Below are positions 1 to 8,122 of a stretch of 64,000 nt of DNA, piece by piece. Positions within the stretch are counted from its first letter, which is position 1, and each line of letters opens with the position of its first letter. This DNA is from Variovorax sp. OV700. Lineage in GTDB: Bacteria; Pseudomonadota; Gammaproteobacteria; Burkholderiales; Burkholderiaceae_C. The DNA lies in NCBI RefSeq assembly GCF_900099805.1, contig NZ_FNDR01000012.1, positions 62,001-126,000 of the forward strand. Reading direction: 5' to 3'. The position numbers and the translations under genes are program-made. Under the pieces are notes generated by a model. It saw only the letters and a list, made by a program, of their open reading frames with translations, was not told the origin of the DNA and did no database searches.

Positions 1-542
1 AGCACGGCCTCGGCCGCATGCGGATCGGCAAACACGTTGAACTCCGCGGTGGGCGTGATGTTGCCGCCATTGAAATGCGCGCCGGCCATGAGCACCAGTT
101 CGCGCAGGCCGCGCACGATCTCGGGTGCTTGTGCGAGAGCAAGCGCCAGGTTGGTTTGCGGCCCGAGCATGGCAAGCGTCACGCTTCGCTCGGGCGCGGT
201 GCGCAGTGTGCGGATCAGGTAATCGACGGCATGGCCTTCGGCCAGCGGCGTCGCCGGTTCATGCACATCGACGCCAATGATGCCTTCGCGGCCGTGGATG
301 TTGGCCGCGTAGATGGGTGTGCGCTGCAGCGGGCGTTCCGCGCCGGCGTACACCGGAATGTCCGGCCGGCCGGCCCATTCGCAGGCGAGGAGTGCATTGC
401 GCGAGGTCTTGGCCAGCGGAACATTGCCGGCCACGGCGGTCAGCGCCTGAAGCTCCAGCGCTTCAGGCGCCGCCATGGCAAACAGCAGCGCGATCACATC
501 GTCCGCGCCCGGGTCCGTGTCGATGATCAGGGTGTGGTGCAT
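1..542 (-). CDS. Nucleoside hydrolase (IUNH family), 3' end outside window
   Basis: The N-terminal ~180 residues of a ribonucleoside hydrolase, which splits the N-glycosidic bond of nucleosides to free base plus ribose. The start ATG at 542 is followed by the diagnostic Asp cluster DTDPGADD (residues 8-15), which binds Ca2+ and ribose. Further family motifs are VAGNVPL, IHGREGI, LAMLGPQTNLALAL and the AEFNVFADP segment. The gene lies 45 bp downstream of dctP on the same strand, so it is probably the last gene of the TRAP operon; this suggests, without proving, that the transporter imports a nucleoside or related ribosyl compound. The stop codon lies beyond position 1. Substrate preference (purine, pyrimidine or non-specific) cannot be told from this part. 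Confidence 0.93.
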   Translation of the reverse strand, partial: MHHTLIIDTDPGADDVIALLFAMAAPEALELQALTAVAGNVPLAKTSRNALLACEWAGRPDIPVYAGAERPLQRTPIYAANIHGREGIIGVDVHEPATPLAEGHAVDYLIRTLRTAPERSVTLAMLGPQTNLALALAQAPEIVRGLRELVLMAGAHFNGGNITPTAEFNVFADPHAAEAV

Positions 543-587
543 CGCGATATTGTCGCGGCCACCCCGAACGACGCGGGACCTGTCTAC

Positions 588-1625
588 TTACTTCTTGCGC
601 GCGGCGATGGCCTTTTCGGCCGTTGCCACAAGGTCTGCGCCCACCGTGTTCTTCCACTTGTCGTACACCGGGCGCGTGGCCTTCACGAAGGCTTCGCGCT
701 CGGTGGGGGTGAGCTGCGTCACGGTCACGCCCATGCCGGCGATGTCCTTCAGCACCGGCTTGTCGGCTTCGACGAGGCCCTTGCGCGCGAGTTCGATCTC
801 CTGCTTGCCGGCATCGACCGCGGCCTGGCGCACGATGGCCTGGTCGGCCGGCGTCCACGAGGCCCAGATTTCCTTGTTGACCACGAAGACCAGCGGATCG
901 GCGACGTAACCCCAGGTGGTCACGAACTTCTGTCCCACGTTCTGCATCTTGAGCACGGTGAACAGGAAGAGCGGATTCTCCTGGCCGTCGACCGCGCCGC
1001 TGGCGAGCGCGGGCTGTGCGTCGGCCCAGCTCATCTGCGTGGGATTGGCACCGAGGGCGGTGAACATGTCGGAATAGATCGGCGAGCCGACGACGCGGAT
1101 CTTCATGCCCTTCAGGTCTTCGGGCGACTTGATCGGCTTCTTCGAGTTCGTGATTTCGCGGTAACCGTTCTCGCCCCAGGCGAGCGGCACCACGCCGGCC
1201 TTGTCGAGGGTCTTGAACATTTCCTTGCCGACTTCGCCCTGGGTGAGCGCATCGATGGCCGCGTAGTCGGGCATCAAAAAGGGCATGGAGAACAGGTTGA
1301 GCTGCTTGACCTGCGGCGACCAGTTGATGGTGGAGCCCACGGCCATGTCGATCACGCCCTGGCGAAGTGCGCTGAACTCGCGGGTCTGGTCGCCTTGAAT
1401 GAGCGACACGCCGGGGTAGAGCTTGATGTTGATGCGGCCTTGGGTACGTTCCTTCACGAGGTCGGCCCAGATCTTTCCGGCTTGGCCCCACGGTGTCGGC
1501 GGGCCGAGCACGAGCGACATTTTGTATTCGGGCTTGTAGGCGGCCTGCGCCATGGCGCCGGTCGAAAAGAGGCCGAGTGTGGCGGCGACGGCGGCAAGGC
1601 CAAGCAGGGTGCGGCGGAATTTCAT
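588..1625 (-). CDS. dctP: TRAP transporter periplasmic binding subunit DctP
   Basis: A 345-residue periplasmic binding protein of a tripartite ATP-independent (TRAP) transporter. The start at MKFRRTLL is preceded by GGAGACC; longer in-frame extensions lack a good ribosome site. Residues 1-26 form a signal peptide ending in AMA. The mature part has DctP-fold landmarks: GRINIKLYPGVSLIQGD, the conserved Arg segment DLKGMKIRVVGSPIY, and DGQENPL. It presents substrate to the DctQM permease encoded upstream. Unlike the usual tight spacing, 383 bp containing a large palindromic repeat separate it from dctM, so it may have its own promoter or a processed mRNA end. The substrate is unknown; the neighbouring nucleoside hydrolase is the only hint. 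Confidence 0.93.
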   Translation of the reverse strand: MKFRRTLLGLAAVAATLGLFSTGAMAQAAYKPEYKMSLVLGPPTPWGQAGKIWADLVKERTQGRINIKLYPGVSLIQGDQTREFSALRQGVIDMAVGSTINWSPQVKQLNLFSMPFLMPDYAAIDALTQGEVGKEMFKTLDKAGVVPLAWGENGYREITNSKKPIKSPEDLKGMKIRVVGSPIYSDMFTALGANPTQMSWADAQPALASGAVDGQENPLFLFTVLKMQNVGQKFVTTWGYVADPLVFVVNKEIWASWTPADQAIVRQAAVDAGKQEIELARKGLVEADKPVLKDIAGMGVTVTQLTPTEREAFVKATRPVYDKWKNTVGADLVATAEKAIAARKK

Positions 1626-1699
1626 TTGAGGTCTCCTTGTTTTCTGAACACAACTAAGCGATGAATGGTTTTGGGGACGGTACGTTCGGGGCGGATGCA

Positions 1700-1957
1700 T
1701 TCAGGGCGCGTGCACAGGCCACCGGGTACTCCCCTCCGCGAATGTCCCCCGGGCTTCGCCCTCCTCCTTTATTTCGCTGCGGGGAGCACCCGGCGCCCTG
1801 CGCCCACTGGGCGCTGCGCTTGTTCCGCTCGATCAATAACCGCTCTGGACAACGATCCCGTCGATGGGGTGCCTTGCGCAGCGAAATAAAGGAGGAGCCC
1901 GAAGGGCGGGGGACATTCGCGGAGAAAGGTACCCCGTCGGCGGGAGCGCGCCCTGAA
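1700..1957. repeat. 258-bp palindromic intergenic repeat, copy 1
   Basis: An imperfect inverted repeat with 11-bp perfect ends (TTCAGGGCGCG at 1700-1710 against CGCGCCCTGAA at 1947-1957). The arms are roughly 90 nt and share internal blocks such as CTCCGCGAATGTCCCCCG and CTCCTCCTTTATTTCGCTGCG, each present again in reverse complement. The central loop holds a smaller hairpin (GCGCCCA/TGGGCGC). A second copy at 21617-21872 is closely similar over its whole length. No transposase is encoded. Reading frames run through the element on both strands but have no recognisable content. It fills most of the 383-bp dctM-dctP gap. Confidence 0.88.
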
Positions 1958-2008
1958 ACGTGACCAAATGCCGAACCAAGCACTTCACGAATAGCGCGCG
2001 GCTTCACC

Positions 2009-3307
2009 TCAATACCCCAGCTTCCGGGGAAGCCAAAGCGCGAGCTCAGGGAACGCGATCACCAGCACCATCACCACGAACATCGAGAACAGCATCCAGC
2101 CGACCCAGCGCACGGTCTCTTCCATGCGCACCTTGGCGATGCGGCAAGAGACCATGAGGTTGACCGCAAGCGGCGGCGTGAACTGGCCGAGCGCGACCTT
2201 GAGCGTGAGGATCACGCCGAACCACACCGGGTCCCATTTGTAGTACTGCACGATCGGCAGCAATAGCGGCACGAAGATCAGGAAGATCGACACGCCGTCC
2301 AGGAACATGCCCACCGTGATGAGAAGCAGGATCAAGAGCGCCAGGATTCCGTATTCGCCCAGGCCCGAATTCACGATGGCGCGCGTCACCGGGTCGATGA
2401 TGCCCAGCGTCGAGAGCGAGTACGCAAAGATCCCCGCAAGCGACACCACCAGCAGGATCACCGCCGACAGCTCGCCCGATTCGCGCAATATGACGAACAG
2501 GTCGCGCACCTTGATGGTCCGGTGCACGCACATGCCCACGAAGAGGCCGTAGAACACCGCAACCACCGCCGCTTCGGTCGGCGTGAACCAACCCGCGCGC
2601 ATGCCACCCAGAATGAGCACCGGCGCAGCCAGGCCCCAGATCGCTTCGCGAAAACTCTTCCAGAACGGCGGGCGCGGCAGCGTCGCTTCGAGCGCGCCCA
2701 TCTTGTGTTGGCGGGCCAGCCACACGGCCGGGATCATCAGCGCCAGGCCGGCCATCACGCCCGGGATCATGCCGGCCGCAAACAGCGCCGGCACCGAGGC
2801 GCCGGGCACCAGCACCGAGTAGACGATGAACGCGACCGAGGGCGGAATCAGGATGTCGGTGGCCGCCGCGGCGCCCACCACGCTGGCCGAGAAGGCCGCC
2901 GGATAGCCCGCGCGCGACATCGCCGCGATCATCACCGCGCCCACGGCCGCGGCATTGGCCGGGCCCGAACCCGAGATGCCGCCGAGGAACATTGCCACCG
3001 CAATCGCCACCAGCGGCAGCATGCCCGGGCCGCGCCCGACGATTGCCACTGCAAAGTTCACGAGCCGCAGCGCCACGCCCGAGCGGTCGAAGATGGAGCC
3101 CACCAACACGAACATCGGAATGGCCAGCAGCGGATATTTGCCGAGGCCGGCATAGAAGTTTTGCGGCACGGCCAGCAAGCCGAACCACTGGGCGTCGCTG
3201 TTGGCGAGCGCAATGCAGGCGGCGCCGGCCAGGCCCAGCGCGGCGCCGATGGGCACGCCCACCAGCATCATCACCACGAAGGCGACGAAGAGCAGGGTGG
3301 CGATCAC
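2009..3307 (-). CDS. dctM: TRAP transporter large permease DctM
   Basis: The large membrane subunit (432 residues, about 12 hydrophobic segments) of the TRAP transporter, which carries the ion-coupled transport channel. The GTG start at 3307 overlaps the dctQ stop by four bases (GTGA), so the two are translationally coupled. Family marks are the N-terminal helix IATLLFVAFVVMMLVGVPIGAALG, the glycine-rich loop GGISGSGPANAAAVG, the FTPTEAAVVAVFYGLFVG segment and the C-terminal FTPPLAVNLMVS. Length is normal for the family. The reading frame stays open well upstream of the true start because of the high GC content; that extension belongs to dctQ in another frame and is not coding. Confidence 0.95.
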   Translation of the reverse strand: MIATLLFVAFVVMMLVGVPIGAALGLAGAACIALANSDAQWFGLLAVPQNFYAGLGKYPLLAIPMFVLVGSIFDRSGVALRLVNFAVAIVGRGPGMLPLVAIAVAMFLGGISGSGPANAAAVGAVMIAAMSRAGYPAAFSASVVGAAAATDILIPPSVAFIVYSVLVPGASVPALFAAGMIPGVMAGLALMIPAVWLARQHKMGALEATLPRPPFWKSFREAIWGLAAPVLILGGMRAGWFTPTEAAVVAVFYGLFVGMCVHRTIKVRDLFVILRESGELSAVILLVVSLAGIFAYSLSTLGIIDPVTRAIVNSGLGEYGILALLILLLITVGMFLDGVSIFLIFVPLLLPIVQYYKWDPVWFGVILTLKVALGQFTPPLAVNLMVSCRIAKVRMEETVRWVGWMLFSMFVVMVLVIAFPELALWLPRKLGY

Positions 3308-3879
3308 GTTGCGTCGCCCTTGCGGTTTTCGTTGTCGCCGTATTCCTTGCGGCCGCGGCGGACCATGAGGCCCACCGCACGCAGCGCGATGGTAAAGGAC
3401 ACGATCGGCAGCCACATCGAATACCACCAGGCCGGCAGCCCGATACCCGGCGTCGTTTCGTCGAAGCGGTAGTCGTCCCACACCATGCGGATGCTGAGCG
3501 CGCCGATCAGCGCGAAGAGGATGGCGATCATGAGCGCGCCGAATTGCGCGAGCCGCTTGCGGCGTGCCATCGATCCGCTCTCGGAAAAGTATTCGATGCG
3601 GATGTGCCGGTCGCGCGCCACCGCGGCCGAGCCGGCCACCAGCGCCAGCATGATCATGAGGAAAACGGAGAACTCCTCCGTCCACGCAAACGAAGAGTCG
3701 GTGAAGTAGCGCACCAGCACGTTGGCAAAGGTGATGAGCGCCAGCGCGCCCATGATGATGACGGTGAGCCAGTCTTCGATGGCGAGCGGCACCTTGGTGG
3801 GCTCGTCGGCGGCTTCTATGTCTGGGGGGAGGGGGCTGGCGGCGTCCAGCAGCGGGCCGGACTCGTTGGGAGTGGTCAT
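3304..3879 (-). CDS. dctQ: TRAP transporter small permease DctQ
   Basis: The small membrane subunit (191 residues) that pairs with DctM. Four hydrophobic helices follow a ~35-residue acidic, proline-containing cytoplasmic N-terminus. The DctQ motif is visible as FANVLVRYFTDSSFAWTEEFSVFLMIMLAL, followed by the basic RDRHIRIEYF loop. It is the first gene of the transporter operon in its direction of transcription. No strong Shine-Dalgarno precedes the ATG (only a purine stretch). The 121-bp gap to the next gene upstream (the Bug protein stop at 4001) should hold its promoter, but no convincing -35/-10 pair was seen. Confidence 0.93.
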   Translation of the reverse strand: MTTPNESGPLLDAASPLPPDIEAADEPTKVPLAIEDWLTVIIMGALALITFANVLVRYFTDSSFAWTEEFSVFLMIMLALVAGSAAVARDRHIRIEYFSESGSMARRKRLAQFGALMIAILFALIGALSIRMVWDDYRFDETTPGIGLPAWWYSMWLPIVSFTIALRAVGLMVRRGRKEYGDNENRKGDAT

Positions 3880-4000
3880 CGAAGGGAGAGGGGGAAGCAG
3901 CTATGAATGGTAACGATCCATGACCATCCGTTCATCGGGGTTTTCCTAAGCTGCGGCCTCGTTCCCCAGTTCCCTCGACCCCCTTCGAGGCCCTTGGCGG

Positions 4001-5005
4001 CTACTCGAGCTTGGCGCCCGAGTCCTTGATCAGGCGCTCCCAGATCGGGCTTTCCTTCTTGTACACCGCGTTGAAAGCCTCGGGCGAACTGTCCTTCAGG
4101 TCGAAGCCCATTGCAGCCACGCGCGCCTGCACGTCGGGCTGGCGGGTGGCCTTGCCCACTTCGTCGGCGATGCGCTGCACGATGGGCTTGGGCGTGCCGG
4201 CCGGCATGGCAATGGCGAGCCAGCCGGTCACGCGGTAGGCCTCGTCCCTCAGCCCTTGCTCGGCCAGCGTGGGCACGTTGGGCAGCGTGGCCATGCGGCG
4301 CTCGCCGCTCACGCCGATGGCCTTGAGCTTGCCCGCCTCGATGTGCGGCTTGGCTACCAGCGCGCTCGCAAAGGCCATCTGGATCTGGCCGCCGATCAGG
4401 TCCTGCAGCATCGGCGATTCGCCTTTGTAGGCGATGTGGTTCATCTCGGCCTTCTGCGTGAGACTCATGTGCGCGCCCGCCAGGTGCGGGTAGGCGCCCA
4501 CGCCATAGGAGCCGTAAGCCACCTTGCCCTTGTTGGCGACCACGTACTTCAGCAGCTCGGGCCCGGTGTTGGCGGGCACGCTGGGGTGAACCACCAGCAC
4601 CAGCGGAGCGGTGGCAATCTGGTAGACCAGCGTGAGGTCGCGTTGCGTGTCGTAGGGCAGCTTCTCGTACAGGAACTGGTTGGTCAGAAGCGAGTTGCTC
4701 AGCGACAGCACGATGGTGTAGCCGTCGGCCGGTGCCTTGGCCACGGCATCGGTGCCGATGATCCCGGCGGCGCCGGGCTTGTTGTCGATGATGACGGGCT
4801 GGCCCAGGCCCGCCGCCATCTTCTCGCCCAGCACGCGGGCCAGCACGTCGGTCGCGCCACCGGGTGCAAAGGGCACCACCATGCGGATCGGCTTGCTCGG
4901 GTAGGTCTGCGCCCAGCTGGCGCCCGCGGCCGCCAGCGCGAGCGAAGCGATGCCGCAGTACAGGGCGCGTCGGGTGAGCCCGTAAGGGGTAAAAGTTGCG
5001 TTCAT
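4001..5005 (-). CDS. Bug/TctC-family tripartite tricarboxylate binding protein
   Basis: A periplasmic solute receptor of 334 residues. A signal peptide with cleavage after SWA precedes the canonical Bug opening QTYPSKPIRMVVPFAPGGATDVLAR. Further family motifs are GQPVIIDNKPGAAGIIGTDAVAKAPADGYT and the HIAYKGESPMLQDLIGGQIQMAF region. The family binds carboxylates, amides or aromatic acids and was named for Bordetella uptake genes. No tctA or tctB permease gene is near, as is common for this over-expanded family in Burkholderiales. It is the last gene of the acyl-CoA catabolic operon, 58 bp after the acyl-CoA synthetase, so its ligand is probably the acid that the operon degrades, or a precursor of it. 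Confidence 0.93.
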   Translation of the reverse strand: MNATFTPYGLTRRALYCGIASLALAAAGASWAQTYPSKPIRMVVPFAPGGATDVLARVLGEKMAAGLGQPVIIDNKPGAAGIIGTDAVAKAPADGYTIVLSLSNSLLTNQFLYEKLPYDTQRDLTLVYQIATAPLVLVVHPSVPANTGPELLKYVVANKGKVAYGSYGVGAYPHLAGAHMSLTQKAEMNHIAYKGESPMLQDLIGGQIQMAFASALVAKPHIEAGKLKAIGVSGERRMATLPNVPTLAEQGLRDEAYRVTGWLAIAMPAGTPKPIVQRIADEVGKATRQPDVQARVAAMGFDLKDSSPEAFNAVYKKESPIWERLIKDSGAKLE

Positions 5006-5063
5006 GTTTGCGATGTCTCCGGATGTCGTTGTGTTGTCTGTCGAAAAAAGAAGCGGGGCGTGG

Positions 5064-7040
5064 CTATTCCAGGAGCACCCGCGTCTTGAATGGAAGCGGC
5101 TCGAGCGCGGTGCGTATCCGCTCCTGCAGCGTGTCCGCGAGTGCGCCGGCAGCGGCAGCTTCGATGCGCACCTGCACCAGGCTTTCGCCCTCGCTCTGCA
5201 CGCGCGGCCGCAGGTCTCGCGCCACCCCTAATTCGTCGCACACTTGCGCCACGGTGGCCGTGACCACGCGGCTCGCGGCCATCGCGCGAAGCTCGGGCTT
5301 GTAGATCTTGCCGACGTTGGTCATCGGCATGTTCTCGATGACGATGACCGATTTGGGCTTGGCGGGCGCCTCGTCGACGCGCGCGGCCGTGAAGGCCAGC
5401 AGTTCGTCCTCGGTGGCCGATGCGCCCGGCACCAGCGTGGCAAAGACCACCGGCAGTTCGCCGGCATACGCATCGGGTGCGCCCACCGCCGCGCACAGCT
5501 GCACCGCGGGATGCGCGCCCAGCGCGTCCTCGATCACCTTGGGGTCGATGTTGTGGCCGCTGCGGATGATCAGGTCCTTCGAGCGGCCGCTGAGGTTGAG
5601 CCGCCCCTCGCCGTCGATCCATCCCAGGTCGCCGGTCGCGAGCCAGCCGTCGACCGTGAAAGCCTTGGCGTTGTCGGCCGGATCGACGAAACCCGAAAAC
5701 AGGTTGGGCGACTTGAACAGCACCATGCCCTGCTCGCCGGGCGGCAGGTCGCTGTCGCTGGCGTTGCCGTTCTCGTCAAGCGCCACGATGCGCATCTGCA
5801 TGTAGGGCAGCGGAAACCCGACGCAGCCCGCGGGCCCGTCCACGCCCGGCGGCGTGATGGTCGAGATGCCCGCCATCTCGGTCATGCCCAGGCTCTCGTG
5901 CACGTGCAGGCCGAACAGGCGCTCGAAGCGCGCGGCGAGTTCCGGCGAGAGCACGGCGGCGCCGGTGCGGCAGTAGCCGATCGATGAAATGTCGGCGCCA
6001 TTGAGCGGCATGTTCGCCAGCGCCGCAAGCACTGTGGGCACGGCCGAGAGCGATGTCGGCCGGTACTTCTCGACCAGCTTCCAGTAGTTGGCGAGCACCT
6101 CCTTGTTGCGCAGCAGCGAGGTCGTCGGAATGATCACCTCCATGCCTGCCGAGAGCGATGCCAGCGAAGCCGGCAGCACGCCCGCCACGTGGAACAGCGG
6201 ATAGCCGTTGATGGAGATGCCTTGCTCGTTCATGCCCGCGACCTGCACGCTGGCCCACGCGGTGAACACCTGCGCGCCGTGGCTGTGGCGCGCGAGCTTC
6301 GGGGCGCCAGTGGTGCCGCCGGTATGAAAGTAGGCGGCAATGTCGGTCGGTGCGATGTCGCGGCCGCTCACGAGGCGATCAGACGGTTGTGCCGAGCGCA
6401 GCACGTCGAACTCGGCCACGCCCGGCAGCGCGCCCGCGCTGCCCGATCCTGTTTCATGCAGCGCGCCCGCCGCCCCCGGCGCTTCGTCATGCGGCGCCAC
6501 GCGCAGCACGGTCGTGAGCGTGGGCACCTGCCCGCGCAAACGCATGGCCTTCGACCACATGCCCGATTCGCTGTCGGAGCCATAGGCGATCAGCACCTTG
6601 GCGCGGCCGGCGGTCATCAGCGCCACCAGCTTCTCGTCGGTCAAGAGCGGATTGAGCGGCTGCACGATGCCGGCCGCCTCGCCGCCCCAGAGCGCGAGGT
6701 GGTACTCCAGGCAGCCCGGCAGCAGAACCGCCACCGCGTCCTCGGGGCCCACGCCCAGCGCATGCAGCATGTTCGCGGTCTGGTGGATGCCCGCGAGCAA
6801 GTCGGCATACGACCAGCGGATTGGTTCATCTGCCGGGTTGCCGGTGCGCAGAAAGGTCAGCGCGGTCTTGTTGCCGAAGGCCGCTCCCGCGTTGCGGAAG
6901 ATCTCGTAGGTACTGCGGACTGTCAGCGCCTGCTCCAGCGGCGTCTCTTCGAGCTTACGGATGTCCGCCAGGCTGCGAACCGGCAACAGGGGGCGGAACG
7001 GCGCCCCGCCCGGACTTGTCTTCTTGTCGTTGCCTGTCAT
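5064..7040 (-). CDS. Acyl-CoA synthetase (AMP-binding, ANL superfamily)
   Basis: A 658-residue adenylate-forming enzyme that activates a carboxylic acid to its CoA thioester by way of an acyl-AMP. Visible motifs are the P-loop-like AYFHTGGTTGAPKLA, the A5-type segment ESLGMTEMAGIS, the A7/A8 stretch GWLATGDLGWIDGEGRLNLSGRSKDLIIRSG, and the near-C-terminal catalytic lysine in NVGKIYKPEL. ATG 7040 has AGGAGAC upstream. The frame stays open far upstream of this ATG through two other genes, but that extension is noise. Length is somewhat above the ~550 residues of medium-chain ligases, with extra residues at both ends. It sits between the two Bug receptor genes and probably primes the substrate of the upstream beta-oxidation enzymes. 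Confidence 0.93.
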   Translation of the reverse strand: MTGNDKKTSPGGAPFRPLLPVRSLADIRKLEETPLEQALTVRSTYEIFRNAGAAFGNKTALTFLRTGNPADEPIRWSYADLLAGIHQTANMLHALGVGPEDAVAVLLPGCLEYHLALWGGEAAGIVQPLNPLLTDEKLVALMTAGRAKVLIAYGSDSESGMWSKAMRLRGQVPTLTTVLRVAPHDEAPGAAGALHETGSGSAGALPGVAEFDVLRSAQPSDRLVSGRDIAPTDIAAYFHTGGTTGAPKLARHSHGAQVFTAWASVQVAGMNEQGISINGYPLFHVAGVLPASLASLSAGMEVIIPTTSLLRNKEVLANYWKLVEKYRPTSLSAVPTVLAALANMPLNGADISSIGYCRTGAAVLSPELAARFERLFGLHVHESLGMTEMAGISTITPPGVDGPAGCVGFPLPYMQMRIVALDENGNASDSDLPPGEQGMVLFKSPNLFSGFVDPADNAKAFTVDGWLATGDLGWIDGEGRLNLSGRSKDLIIRSGHNIDPKVIEDALGAHPAVQLCAAVGAPDAYAGELPVVFATLVPGASATEDELLAFTAARVDEAPAKPKSVIVIENMPMTNVGKIYKPELRAMAASRVVTATVAQVCDELGVARDLRPRVQSEGESLVQVRIEAAAAGALADTLQERIRTALEPLPFKTRVLLE

Positions 7041-7087
7041 GTCGTCTCCTGATGTTGTCTCTTGCCGGCCGCGCGCGAATCGCTGTT

Positions 7088-8092
7088 TTACTGGTTCGTG
7101 ATCTTGTTGTCGCGAATGACCTTGCCCCAGCGCTCGAAATCCTGGCGCATGCGCGTGCCGGTCTGCTCGGGCGTGCCGTAGGCCGCGAAGGAGCCGACGC
7201 TTTCGAGCTTGTCCTGCACTTCCTTGTCGGCCAACGCCGTCTTCAGCTCGGTGCTCATGCGGTCGACCACGTCCTTTGGCGTGCCGGCCGGCGCCAGTAG
7301 CCCGCCCCACGAAGTCGCATCGAACCCGGGAAAGCCCTGCTCGGCCACCGTCTTCACGTCGGGCAGCAGACTCACGCGCTTGCCCGAACCGACCGCGATG
7401 GCGCGCAGCGTGCCCGAGCGGATGTGCGGCATCACCGCCACCAGGTCGGAGAACATCGCAGGCACCTGCCCGCCGATCAGGTCGGTCACGGCTGGTGCGC
7501 TGCCGCGGTAGGGCACGTGCTGCATCTCGAACTTGCCGATGTTCTTGAGCTGCTCGGTCGTCAGGTGGCCGAAGCTGCCGGCACCCGCGGTCGTGTAGTT
7601 GAGCTTGCCGCCTTCGGCCTTGGCCTTGGAAATCAGGCCCTGCAGGCCGGTCACGTCGGGCAGCGACTTCGGGTTGACCACCATCACGATCGGCAGGTCG
7701 TACACCGTGCCCACGGGCGTAAAGCTTTTGAAGATGTCGTAGGGCGTCTGGCCGTACAGGTGCGCGGCCAGCAGCGTGGGCGTGGCCAGCATCACGAAGG
7801 TGTAGCCGTCGGGCGCCGCCTTGGCGGCAGCCGCCGCGCCGATGGTGCCCGAGGCGCCACTGCGGTTGTCGATGAGGATGTTCTGCTTCAGGCCCTGCGA
7901 CATCTTCTGCGCCACGATGCGCGTGGCGACATCGGTCGGGCCGCCGGGCGGAAAAGGCACGATGACGGTGATCGGCTTGGACGGCCAGGCCTGTGCGAAG
8001 GTGGCGCCGGCCACGAGCGGAAGGGCCAGTGCGATGAGTGCACGGCGTGCGGGGTTGCGAAGGGAGCGGGAAGAAGAAAAAGCCATGAACAT
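7088..8092 (-). CDS. Bug/TctC-family tripartite tricarboxylate binding protein
   Basis: A second Bug receptor (334 residues) in the same operon, clearly diverged from the one at 4001-5005. Its signal peptide ends near ATFAQ, followed by AWPSKPITVIVPFPPGGPTDVATRI, NILIDNRSGASGTIG and HVPYRGSAPAVTDLIGGQVPAMF. It ends in a short polar tail (RDNKITNQ). Two in-frame ATGs lie six bases apart (8092 and 8086); neither has a clear ribosome site, so the longer is given. Again no TctAB genes are adjacent, so the protein must share a permease encoded elsewhere or act as a sensor. Two such receptors in one operon suggest two related substrates. Confidence 0.93.
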   Translation of the reverse strand: MFMAFSSSRSLRNPARRALIALALPLVAGATFAQAWPSKPITVIVPFPPGGPTDVATRIVAQKMSQGLKQNILIDNRSGASGTIGAAAAAKAAPDGYTFVMLATPTLLAAHLYGQTPYDIFKSFTPVGTVYDLPIVMVVNPKSLPDVTGLQGLISKAKAEGGKLNYTTAGAGSFGHLTTEQLKNIGKFEMQHVPYRGSAPAVTDLIGGQVPAMFSDLVAVMPHIRSGTLRAIAVGSGKRVSLLPDVKTVAEQGFPGFDATSWGGLLAPAGTPKDVVDRMSTELKTALADKEVQDKLESVGSFAAYGTPEQTGTRMRQDFERWGKVIRDNKITNQ

Positions 8093-8122
8093 GTTCGAGG
8101 AATCGGAAGAAGAGCGGCGCCT

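Noticed and set aside
18..1664. A 548-codon plus-strand open frame across dctP and the nucleoside hydrolase
   Set aside because: Its translation is His/Arg/Gly-rich with no domain, and it lies antisense to two well-supported genes. It is an artefact of high GC content.
1654..2007. Small open frames inside palindromic repeat copy 1, with a similar one in copy 2
   Set aside because: The two translations resemble each other only because the DNA is repeated. There is no ribosome site, domain or consistent start, and both strands are open.
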